A program made the position numbers and the translations under genes. The notes under the pieces are model-generated. The model was not told the DNA's origin and did no database searches. It saw nothing but the letters and a program-made list of their open reading frames with translations. From Oxalobacteraceae bacterium UBA4003 (lineage in GTDB: Bacteria; Pseudomonadota; Gammaproteobacteria; Burkholderiales; Burkholderiaceae_D), in the NCBI GenBank assembly GCA_002384815.1, contig DGBN01000013.1, forward strand, positions 8,844 through 14,927: a stretch of DNA of 6,084 nucleotides. The letters run 5' to 3'. Shown piece by piece: positions 1 to 5,914 of the stretch (position 1 is its first letter; each line of letters opens with the position of its first letter).

Positions 1-789
1 CTCGAACACGCGGTCGAAGCCGCCGACCACCAGGCGTTTTAAGTACAACTCAGGTGCGATACGCAGGAACATTTGCATGTCGAGCGCATTGTGATGTGTG
101 ATGAAAGGCTTGGCTGCTGCACCGCCTGGAATGGTGTGCAGCATCGGTGTTTCGACTTCCATGAACTCGTTCTTTTCCATGAAGCGACGGATAGACGAGA
201 TCGCAGCGGTGCGCGCCTTGAAGGTACGACGCGTGTCTTCGTTCATGATCAGATCGACGTAACGCTGGCGGTATTTGGTTTCCTGATCGGCGAGGCCGTG
301 GAATTTATCCGGCAGCGGACGCAGTGATTTGGTGATCAGGCGCAGTTCGGTGACCTTGATCGTCAACTCGTCGGTCTTGGTCTTGAACAGTGTGCCGCTG
401 ACGCCGAGAATATCGCCCAGATCATAGTGATGCAGGGCAGCCATCGCCGCTTCGCCGGTCAGATCCAGCGTTGCGTAGATCTGGATGCGACCATCGGCTT
501 TCGGGCCGGATGCATCCTGCAAGGTGGCGAATGCAGCTTTTTTACCCGCTTCACGTTTCAACATCATGCGGCCTGCCAGAACCACGGTAAAAGGTTCTGC
601 TTCCAGTTCCTCACGTGTCTTGCTGGCGTATTTTTCCTGTAGGTCCGCCGCCTTGTGTTGCGGCCGGAAGTCGTTAGGGAAAGCAAGGCCTTGCTCGCGC
701 AAGGCGCTCAACTTGGCGCGGCGCTCGGCGATGATTTTGTTTTCGTCTAACGGTAGCGATGCTGCAGCGTCGTCGTTTTGCGTAGTCAT
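1..789 (-). CDS. lysS: Lysyl-tRNA synthetase, class II (N-terminal part, cut by window edge)
   Basis: This enzyme charges tRNA-Lys with lysine in the cytoplasm. The visible 263 residues begin MTTQNDDAAASLPLDENKII and end at GGFDRVFE, so about half of the roughly 500-residue family length is present. Residues about 67-155 match the OB-fold anticodon-binding domain (VVLAGRMMLKREAGK, then FATLQDASG). The catalytic domain follows: ETKYRQRYVDLI at 170-181, motif 1 around 204-217 (MEKNEFMEVETPML), then IPGGAAAKPFITHHNALDMQ and RIAPELYLKRL. The edge cuts just before the motif 2 arginine loop. The ATG at 789 is chosen because no ATG, GTG or TTG codon lies in frame in the spacer upstream; it has no clear Shine-Dalgarno and is preceded by CCCCC. 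The gene begins 56 bp after prfB on the same strand, the same prfB-lysS order as in E. coli, so co-transcription is likely. Confidence 0.97.
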   Translation of the reverse strand, partial: MTTQNDDAAASLPLDENKIIAERRAKLSALREQGLAFPNDFRPQHKAADLQEKYASKTREELEAEPFTVVLAGRMMLKREAGKKAAFATLQDASGPKADGRIQIYATLDLTGEAAMAALHHYDLGDILGVSGTLFKTKTDELTIKVTELRLITKSLRPLPDKFHGLADQETKYRQRYVDLIMNEDTRRTFKARTAAISSIRRFMEKNEFMEVETPMLHTIPGGAAAKPFITHHNALDMQMFLRIAPELYLKRLVVGGFDRVFE

Positions 790-845
790 GGGGGCAACAA
801 TCTTGTTAGTGAATAGCGATGAAAGTAGAGCGGGTGTAAAAGTGC

Positions 846-1950
846 TTATACGCCTTGCTTCAGCGATGCGGCAATGAAATCGTCCAGCTCGCCATCGAGT
901 ACGGCTTTGGTATTGCCGGTCTCGAAGTTGGTGCGCAAATCCTTGATGCGAGACTGATCCAGCACGTAGGAGCGGATCTGATGCCCCCAGCCGACGTCAG
1001 TTTTGGAATCTTCCAGCTTTTGCTGTTCGCTCATGCGATTGCGCAATTCCAGTTCGAACAGCTTGGCTTTCAGCATGTCCCACGCCTCGGCCTTGTTGCG
1101 ATGCTGGGAGCGATCGTTTTGACATTGCACTACGATGCCGGATGGGCCGTGAGTCAGACGTACTGCGGAATCGGTCTTGTTAATGTGCTGACCGCCGGCA
1201 CCGGATGCGCGATAGGTATCGATGCGCACGTCGGCCGGATTGATGTCGATCTCGATCGAATCATCGACTTCTGGATAGACAAACAAGCTGGAGAAAGATG
1301 TGTGGCGTCCATTGGCTGAATCAAACGGCGATTTGCGCACCAGACGATGTACGCCGGTTTCGGTACGCAGCAGGCCATAGGCGTATTCGCCTTCGACTTT
1401 CAGCGTGGCAGTTTTAATGCCTGCAACCTCGCCATCGGATTGCTCCATGATTTCAACCTTGAAGCCTTTGCGTTCGCAATAGCGCAGGTATTGACGCAAC
1501 AGCATCGAAGCCCAATCCTGTGCTTCGGTCCCGCCAGCACCGGCCTGAATATCGATAAAGCAGTTGTTGGCATCCATCGGACCACTGAACATGCGGCGGA
1601 ATTCCATGCCTTCCACTACCTTGAGCAACTCTTGCGCATCGGCTTCAATGGCGACGATAGTGTCTTCGTCACTTTCTTCGCGCGCCATCTCGAACAAATC
1701 GTGAGCGTCTTTCAGCTCGGCATCGACTTTGATGAGGGTATGAACGATCGTTTCCAGCGATTTCTTTTCCTTACCCAGATCCTGGGCGCGTTTTGGGTCG
1801 TCCCAGACTTTCGGGTCTTCCAATTCGCCGTTAACTTGATCTAGCTTCTCTGACTTGATATCGAAGTCAAAGATACCTCCGAAGTTCGGTCGCGCGAGTC
1901 GTGAGATCGGCGAGCAGGGATTCGAGGGAATTTAAGCGTTCTGCTTCCAT
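846..1950 (-). CDS. prfB: Peptide chain release factor 2 (RF2), expressed by +1 programmed frameshift
   Basis: RF2 reads UGA and UAA stop codons on the ribosome and triggers peptide release. The zero frame starts at ATG 1950 (MEAERLNSLESLLADL) and meets TGA at 1869-1867 after 27 codons. Skipping the T at 1869 gives CTT-GAC and continues as LDFDIKSEKLDQVNGELEDP to TAA at 848-846, for 367 residues; E. coli RF2 has 365. In the joined protein, the stop-recognition SPF motif is at 207-209 (1331-1323) and the catalytic GGQ at 252-254 (1196-1188), within RASGAGGQHINKTDSAVRLTH. The residue equivalent to E. coli K-12 Thr246 is Ala248, the usual residue in other bacteria. The downstream frame alone opens with a TTG at 1823, which is not the real start because 42 conserved N-terminal residues would be lost. 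The gene has its own -10 element upstream and probably reads on into lysS. Confidence 0.97.
1866..1881 (-). promoter_or_regulatory. RF2 programmed +1 frameshift site (autoregulatory recoding signal)
   Basis: On the minus strand the bases read CGGAGGTATCTTTGAC. A GGAGG Shine-Dalgarno-like element (1880-1876) is followed by TAT, the slippery codon CTT (1872-1870), the in-frame TGA (1869-1867) and C (1866). In E. coli prfB the same site is AGGGGG-TAT-CTT-TGA-C, so spacing and slippery codon are identical and only the internal Shine-Dalgarno sequence differs. The known mechanism is feedback: scarce RF2 makes the ribosome pause at the poorly read UGA-C, peptidyl-tRNA-Leu slips from CUU to UUU, and full RF2 is made; abundant RF2 terminates at codon 28. 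Confidence 0.96.
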
Positions 1951-1976
1951 GATGTTCTTTTGTGGGAAAAACCGAG

Positions 1977-1982
1977 ATTATA
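1977..1982 (-). promoter_or_regulatory. Putative -10 element of the prfB-lysS promoter
   Basis: The minus strand carries a perfect TATAAT at 1982-1977. It ends 26 bases before the prfB ATG, which would give a 5' leader of about 20 nt. No good -35 hexamer stands 16-18 bp upstream (TGGAGT at 2006-2001 matches TTGACA at only three positions), and no full TGn extended -10 is present. The call rests on the perfect hexamer, its position, and the need for a separate promoter now that prfB is not preceded by recJ on the same strand. Confidence 0.55.
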
Positions 1983-2051
1983 CCGGACTAGTCAGCATGA
2001 ACTCCATGCGAAATAACCGTGTTCGATGCTTGATGTTGCGTAGCAGGCTGC

Positions 2052-2080
2052 TTGTTGGTGTACGGAGCGCATATCATATT
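2052..2080 (+). promoter_or_regulatory. Tentative promoter for the lipoprotein gene
   Basis: TTGTTG at 2052-2057 and CATATT at 2075-2080 are separated by 17 bp and lie in the AT-rich stretch leading to the lipoprotein gene. Matches to the sigma-70 consensus are modest (3/6 and 4/6). A competing pair, TTGCAT (2088-2093) with TAGATT or TTTAGA near 2111-2118, is about as good. A promoter is expected here because the gene is flanked by oppositely oriented genes, but its exact position is uncertain. Confidence 0.3.
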
Positions 2081-2126
2081 ACAATCCTTGCATCATTTTT
2101 AATGTCTTGCTTTAGATTGAATAATT

Positions 2127-2133
2127 GAGGGAG
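2127..2133 (+). promoter_or_regulatory. Shine-Dalgarno of the lipoprotein gene
   Basis: GAGGGAG lies 8 nt before the ATG at 2142. It is one of only two clear Shine-Dalgarno sequences in the window and fixes the start of this gene, which also places a signal peptide directly at the N-terminus. Confidence 0.75.
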
Positions 2134-2141
2134 CAATCAAT

Positions 2142-2876
2142 ATGCAGCGGTTACGATGCACTTATGCAGTGTTGTGCGTGTGTGCTGCACTGACCGGCTG
2201 TTCGGCGATGGAGGCGGCGTCGACCAGGCACGGAGAAGTCAAGGGCGCCTCAGCCAGTAGCGGGGAAATGGGCCAATCCGATACCAATCGTATTGCCACC
2301 ATAGCCATGCGGAGCAATTTGGATAGCCTCTATCTGTTGATGGAAAAGCTGTACCGGCGCAATCCCGTCGAATGGAAAAAAACTGCCGCCAGCCGGGAGG
2401 AAAGCATCAAACGCGTGCGTGCTGCGATTGAACAGCGGCAGTCGTGGCCGGGACTTCAGGGGCAGCGTGACATCAAGGCCTTATCGCTGGCACTGACGCC
2501 GGAATTCAACGGCGATCGCGTGGCCGCGTTTATTTATGCCTCTGCCGACATGATTATTGCCGCGCACGATGGCAAGACAGAGTTCTTTTTAGTTGACGGC
2601 CTGGATGCTCAGCATCTCTATAACGCAGCACGCAATATCGAAATCGCCGTCTGGTTGATGGGAAGCCGCCGCAATGTCGAGGGTAAGGTCTTGCTGCTGT
2701 CCGATGACATGGGCGAGGCCGGACGCAATCTGAGCTTCGAGCGCGAATTCAGCAAGATTGTCGGCCGGCTGGATTTGCTGGCGGCTTTTGTCACCGAAAA
2801 ATACCGGCGTGCAGGCATCAACTATGTTCAAAACCTGTTCGGAGGATCGTTGCTGCAGTTCCTGCCGGTGCGATGA
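2142..2876 (+). CDS. Predicted outer-membrane lipoprotein of unknown function
   Basis: The 244-residue product starts with a short lipoprotein signal peptide: basic MQRLR, a hydrophobic stretch (YAVLCVCAA), then lipobox LTGC with the lipidated Cys at residue 20. Residue +2 is Ser, not Asp, so the Lol sorting rule predicts outer-membrane delivery. Residues 21-48 are low complexity and Ser/Ala/Gly-rich, likely a linker. The rest looks like one soluble, mostly helical domain: SNLDSLYLLMEKLYRRNPVEW (58-78), a basic helix (REESIKRVRAAIEQRQ), LSLALTPEFNGDRVAAFIYA (114-133), GKTEFFLVDGLDAQHLYNAA (144-163) and NIEIAVWLM. I do not recognise an enzyme motif or named family; it resembles lipoproteins annotated as hypothetical in betaproteobacteria, recalled from memory only. 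It lies opposite to its neighbours, divergent from prfB and convergent with recJ, so it is probably monocistronic. Coding is supported by the Shine-Dalgarno and the intact signal peptide. Confidence 0.88.
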   Translation: MQRLRCTYAVLCVCAALTGCSAMEAASTRHGEVKGASASSGEMGQSDTNRIATIAMRSNLDSLYLLMEKLYRRNPVEWKKTAASREESIKRVRAAIEQRQSWPGLQGQRDIKALSLALTPEFNGDRVAAFIYASADMIIAAHDGKTEFFLVDGLDAQHLYNAARNIEIAVWLMGSRRNVEGKVLLLSDDMGEAGRNLSFEREFSKIVGRLDLLAAFVTEKYRRAGINYVQNLFGGSLLQFLPVR

Positions 2877-2884
2877 ATTGAAAG

Positions 2885-2909
2885 GGCATCTGCATTTTCT
2901 GCACATGCC
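2885..2909. terminator. Possible bidirectional terminator hairpin between the lipoprotein gene and recJ
   Basis: An inverted repeat lies in the 65-bp gap between two convergent stop codons. GGCAT (2885-2889) pairs with ATGCC (2905-2909), and TGCA (2891-2894) pairs with TGCA (2900-2903), with one C-C mismatch and a TTTTC loop. The position fits a shared terminator. The weakness is that neither side has a proper T-tract: the plus side continues GCCCGTCATTC and the minus side CTTTCAATTC. Confidence 0.35.
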
Positions 2910-2941
2910 GCCCGTCATTCACGTGCTTCTTGCTTGCCGCA

Positions 2942-4636
2942 TCAAACTGCTTCGGCGTGCTCGACCAGCAACTGGACTCGGGTTCTGCCATTGAATTCAT
3001 TGGCGTCCAGCCGGTAGGCAACTCTGGCCGTGGCGGGAAGCGAATCGATATGGCCGAACCAGATGGCATCGAATTGCTGGCCGTCTTTTTCCAGGGTCAG
3101 CTTCAGGTGTCTTTCCTTGAGGATACGCTGGTTGACAACACGGAACTCGTCGCAGAACAGTGGCGGTGCAAAACCCTGTCCCCACACTTGTGCTGCCATC
3201 AATTCGATGAATTGCGTAGTGAAGTAGGCCGACTCCAGCGGGCCGTCGGTTTCGATCACGCGTTCCAGCTGATTCCGGCTTAGCCAATTTTTGCCAACCG
3301 CTTCAAATGCCTGCGTGAATGCTGCCAGTGATTCTGCGCGTATCGTCAGGCCGGCCGCCATCGCGTGTCCGCCGAATTTGTCGATCAGCGTGGGTGCATG
3401 TTTGGATACCAGATCCAGTGCGTCGCGCAGATGGAAGCCGGCGATGGAACGACCGGAACCCTTGATCCAGCCGTCGCCGGCATCGGCAAAGGTGATCGTC
3501 GGACGGTAGAACTTGTCTTTCAGGCGGGAGGCAACGATGCCGATCACGCCCTGATGCCAGCTGGCATCGAAGATGCTGATCGTGGTGCTGTCTTGCGGAT
3601 CGAATTTTTCCAGCAATAGAAGAGCGGTGTCTTGCATGTCGGCTTCGATGGTGCGACGTTCACGATTGATTTCATCGAGCTGCTGTGCGATCGCCCAGGC
3701 GCGGCCTTCGTCGTCGGTGGTCAGGCATTCGATGCCGAGCGACATATCGGACAAGCGGCCGGCGGCATTCAGGCGCGGACCCAGTGCAAAGCCGAGATCG
3801 AAGGGAGAGGCGCTGCGTGCTTCGCGTCCAGCAGCACGGAACAAGGCGGCGATACCTGCATGCATGCGGCCGGCACGCATGCGCTTCAAGCCTTGTGCCA
3901 CCAGGATGCGATTGTTGGCGTCGAGTTTGACGACGTCGGCCACGGTACCGAGCGCGACCAGATCGAGTAGCGCATCCAGTTTGGGCTGCGTTTGTGCATC
4001 GAAGATGCCGCGTTTGCGCATTTCGGCGCGCAAGGCCAGCAGCACGTAAAACATCACGCCGACGCCAGCCAGATTCTTGCTCGGGAAACCGCAGTCAGGT
4101 TGATTCGGATTCACGATCACGCGTGCCTTGGGTAGCGTATCGGCGGGCAAGTGGTGATCGGTGACGACGACGTCGATGCCGCGCCGGTTGGCTTCTGCCA
4201 CGCCGTCTATACTGGCGATGCCGTTATCGACGGTGACGATGATGTCCGGTGCTTTCTCGCGTACCGCGAGAGCCACGATTTCCGGCGTCAGGCCATAACC
4301 GTATTCAAAACGGTTCGGCACGATGAAGTCGACGATGGCACCCATCGCGCGCAAACCGCGCAAGGCAACTGCACAGGCGGTGGCGCCGTCGCAATCGTAG
4401 TCGGCGACGATGACCAGTTTCTTTTTGCCGGCAATGGCGTCGGCCAGGAAAACCGCGGCGACATCGATATGCAGCAAACCGGGCGGCGGAATCAGCGCGC
4501 TCAGTTCACTAGTCAGTTCCTTCACATCGAGCAAGCCGCGCGCTGCATACAGACGCGCCATGACCGGGTGCACGCCGCTCTGGCACATGCGTTCTGCATC
4601 GCGGAATGGGTAGGGGCGAGTAGTAATGCGCGTCAT
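2942..4636 (-). CDS. recJ: Single-stranded-DNA-specific 5'-3' exonuclease RecJ
   Basis: RecJ degrades single-stranded DNA from the 5' end in recombinational repair (RecF pathway), mismatch repair and base excision repair. The 564-residue product (E. coli RecJ: 577) carries the DHH phosphoesterase signature: motif I VIVADYDCDGATA with Asp79, Asp81 and Asp83, motif II VTVDNG (Asp137), motif III VVTDHH (160-162) and motif IV LVALGTVADV (Asp234). These residues hold the catalytic metals. Next come GFALGPRLNAAGRLSDMS (282-299), the DHHA1-type GSGRS (393-397) and GGHAMAAGL (422-430), and a C-terminal OB-type domain ending LVEHAEAV. The ATG at 4636 is preferred because it overlaps the upstream stop as ATGA, the typical layout for translational coupling. 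An in-frame GTG at 4666 would add ten residues and cannot be excluded. There is no Shine-Dalgarno, which also fits coupling. It is co-transcribed with the RpfE-like gene. Confidence 0.97.
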   Translation of the reverse strand: MTRITTRPYPFRDAERMCQSGVHPVMARLYAARGLLDVKELTSELSALIPPPGLLHIDVAAVFLADAIAGKKKLVIVADYDCDGATACAVALRGLRAMGAIVDFIVPNRFEYGYGLTPEIVALAVREKAPDIIVTVDNGIASIDGVAEANRRGIDVVVTDHHLPADTLPKARVIVNPNQPDCGFPSKNLAGVGVMFYVLLALRAEMRKRGIFDAQTQPKLDALLDLVALGTVADVVKLDANNRILVAQGLKRMRAGRMHAGIAALFRAAGREARSASPFDLGFALGPRLNAAGRLSDMSLGIECLTTDDEGRAWAIAQQLDEINRERRTIEADMQDTALLLLEKFDPQDSTTISIFDASWHQGVIGIVASRLKDKFYRPTITFADAGDGWIKGSGRSIAGFHLRDALDLVSKHAPTLIDKFGGHAMAAGLTIRAESLAAFTQAFEAVGKNWLSRNQLERVIETDGPLESAYFTTQFIELMAAQVWGQGFAPPLFCDEFRVVNQRILKERHLKLTLEKDGQQFDAIWFGHIDSLPATARVAYRLDANEFNGRTRVQLLVEHAEAV

Positions 4637-5685
4637 GATGCGAGCCGGGTCAGCGATGGTTTGCACCAGAATTTGCGCAGCGACGATCTGTCGACCGGGA
4701 AACTGGAGCAGGCAGTGTTGTGGCTGATCGTGATCATGAGCTTATCGAGCTGGCCATGCCTCAGCGCATTCAGCAGCGGTGCAAACCATGCGGTGTCCAT
4801 CGCCTGAAAGCGTGCCAGCCATTCCAACCAGTCGCCGGCCAGTGCGGGTTCGATCAGGCTATCGAGCACCAGCAAGCCCTGTTGCGGTTTTGCATTGATT
4901 ACATCTGTGGATGAGGTGATTTCGATCTGCTTGCCAGCCTGTGCGGCAAACGGTTTGCGCATATTTTTAAAAGTGAACGTTTCTTCAATTTTTGTCTGCG
5001 TGGCCGCAGCGTTGCTGGAAGCGCCGCCCCACAGCCAGATCGAATTGACCGGTTTCAGACCGCTCAATTCGCGCTGCTCATTGATTGCATGTGCATGCCA
5101 ATGCATCTGGATTTCGTTCTGCAGTCGTCGCCAGTCGCGGTCATTGCTTCCTTTCGGCATCCAGATGTCGATGTTGTGCCCGCAGGCAGCATCGGGGGTG
5201 GATGTTTGCAGTGCAGCCCAGTCGTCGGCACGCAAAAACCAGGTCTGTGCATCGCCGTAATGCAAGGTCTTGCCGGATTCTTCAAACAGCGGGTGGGCGA
5301 TAGCGAACAAGGCGCGCGCATCGGCTTCGGACAATTGCAACTGGCGCGGATCGGTCAGCACCAGATGATCGCGCGCAATATGCAGATGAACCGGTTGCAG
5401 GATGAACCAGTACCCGGCTTCTGGCGCGAGGGTCTGCGTCTGCATTGCTTTGATCGCCAGCGCCGGACTGGTATTGGCATCAGGCTGTACGGGGGCGCCG
5501 AACTGCCGCGCCAGCCGGTATTCATGTGGCAAGGCGCGGGAAAAGCCGTCGGATACCTGCCGTTCCGGGGTGCCGGCCCGTGCCAGCAGGGTGGCCAGAG
5601 CCGGCATGTTCAGTTCGCGCAGCAGGTCGCGCGCCATTTCTGCCGGCGGCATGGCAAAGGGTAAAAGGAGTTCAAGTTGAGTCAT
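4633..5685 (-). CDS. RpfE-like conserved protein encoded upstream of recJ
   Basis: The 350-residue protein (MTQLELLLPFAMPPAEMARD...) looks soluble, with no signal peptide or membrane segment. It resembles the RpfE-type conserved proteins found beside recJ in beta- and gammaproteobacteria, including Xanthomonas; some are annotated as phosphoglycerate mutase, but I see no phosphoglycerate mutase catalytic motif. Recognisable stretches are LLLPFAMPPAE at the N-terminus, GYWFILQPVHLHIARDHLVL (91-110), HNIDIWMPKG (170-179), LQNEIQMHWHAHAINEQR (188-205) and the PVNSIWLWGG motif (212-221). The molecular function is unknown. The ATG at 5685 is chosen over a TTG at 5703 because the conserved N-terminus starts there and the TTG would lie upstream of the -10 element. 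The stop overlaps recJ in ATGA, so the two are translationally coupled. The family assignment comes from memory of motifs and synteny and needs a profile search. Confidence 0.88.
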   Translation of the reverse strand: MTQLELLLPFAMPPAEMARDLLRELNMPALATLLARAGTPERQVSDGFSRALPHEYRLARQFGAPVQPDANTSPALAIKAMQTQTLAPEAGYWFILQPVHLHIARDHLVLTDPRQLQLSEADARALFAIAHPLFEESGKTLHYGDAQTWFLRADDWAALQTSTPDAACGHNIDIWMPKGSNDRDWRRLQNEIQMHWHAHAINEQRELSGLKPVNSIWLWGGASSNAAATQTKIEETFTFKNMRKPFAAQAGKQIEITSSTDVINAKPQQGLLVLDSLIEPALAGDWLEWLARFQAMDTAWFAPLLNALRHGQLDKLMITISHNTACSSFPVDRSSLRKFWCKPSLTRLAS

Positions 5686-5691
5686 GCCGCG

Positions 5692-5719
5692 ATTGTAGGG
5701 CAATTGCGCAATCTGTCAC
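5692..5719 (-). promoter_or_regulatory. Sigma-70-type promoter of the rpfE-like/recJ operon, probably leaderless
   Basis: The minus strand reads GTGACA (5719-5714), a 16-bp spacer, then TACAAT (5697-5692); each hexamer matches consensus at five of six positions. The ATG of the rpfE-like gene begins at 5685, with only six bases between it and the -10 element. Normal initiation spacing would therefore place +1 at or within a base of the A of the ATG, giving an mRNA with no leader. The absence of any Shine-Dalgarno upstream of this ATG agrees. The spacer contains a perfect 10-bp palindrome (5703-5712). Confidence 0.65.
5703..5712. repeat. 10-bp perfect palindrome ATTGCGCAAT in the promoter spacer
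   Basis: ATTGCGCAAT reads the same on both strands and lies wholly between the -35 and -10 elements of the rpfE-like/recJ promoter. It could be an operator half-site or core for a dimeric regulator, but a single short palindrome can arise by chance, and no second copy was noticed near the other promoters in the window. Confidence 0.3.
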
Positions 5720-5872
5720 CATCCGGATCGTTGGCGCCGTTGTCAAAACTTGCGCTTCACCGTGCCGGTGTCTGAACCGATCTTTCGCTCTGGCATGGAA
5801 CGTAAGCCGATGCTGGATAGTCCATGCATGGGCACGTCTGCCGGTTTTCGTCGCTGCGCTTTGCTGGCGCAC

Positions 5873-5878
5873 GATAAT
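5873..5878 (+). promoter_or_regulatory. Tentative -10 element for the lolC/E-type gene
   Basis: GATAAT matches the -10 consensus at five of six positions and lies 36 bases before the TTG start, so the leader would be about 30 nt and would contain the Shine-Dalgarno. No convincing -35 hexamer is seen 16-18 bp upstream. Confidence 0.3.
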
Positions 5879-5903
5879 GTATGGCAAACTGCGTGCTGCA
5901 TTC

Positions 5904-5908
5904 AGGAG
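5904..5908 (+). promoter_or_regulatory. Shine-Dalgarno that fixes the TTG start of the lolC/E-type gene
   Basis: AGGAG stands 6 nt upstream of the TTG at 5915, which is ideal spacing. The ATG at 5881 is out of frame, so this site is the main reason for choosing the non-ATG start. Confidence 0.75.
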
Positions 5909-5914
5909 CTTTCA

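Noticed and set aside
796..807. Inverted repeat AACAA-TC-TTGTT between prfB and lysS
   Set aside because: A loop of two bases cannot form a stable hairpin and there is no T-tract, so it is neither a terminator nor a convincing attenuator.
1821..1823. TTG as the start of prfB
   Set aside because: The conserved RF2 N-terminus continues upstream through the frameshift site to ATG 1950, and the total length then matches the family.
855..1844. Plus-strand open frames opposite prfB (855-1319 and 1347-1844)
   Set aside because: They are antisense to conserved RF2 coding sequence that includes the GGQ and SPF motifs, and show no initiation signals or domain features.
1901..2128. Plus-strand 75-codon frame in the prfB/lipoprotein intergenic region
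   Set aside because: It overlaps the prfB start and promoter, lacks a ribosome binding site, and ends just before the Shine-Dalgarno of the lipoprotein gene.
4664..4666. GTG as the start of recJ
   Set aside because: It is in frame but has no Shine-Dalgarno, while the ATG at 4636 forms an ATGA overlap with the upstream stop and fits the family length.
4151..4807. Long plus-strand open frame (218 codons) opposite recJ and the rpfE-like gene
   Set aside because: It lies antisense to two well-supported genes, spans their junction, has no Shine-Dalgarno, and its product has no recognisable pattern. It is a reading-frame shadow of GC-biased codons.
5089..5680. Plus-strand open frames opposite the rpfE-like gene
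   Set aside because: Several overlapping frames are open at once, which is typical of antisense shadows; none has a ribosome binding site or credible protein composition.
5822..5831. 10-bp palindrome CCATGCATGG in the lolC/E upstream region
   Set aside because: A single short palindrome not aligned with any promoter element; chance is a sufficient explanation.
5672..5887. Minus-strand 71-codon frame upstream of the rpfE-like gene
   Set aside because: It overlaps the promoter and start of the rpfE-like gene, has no Shine-Dalgarno, and its composition (rich in Arg, His and Thr) does not look like a real protein.
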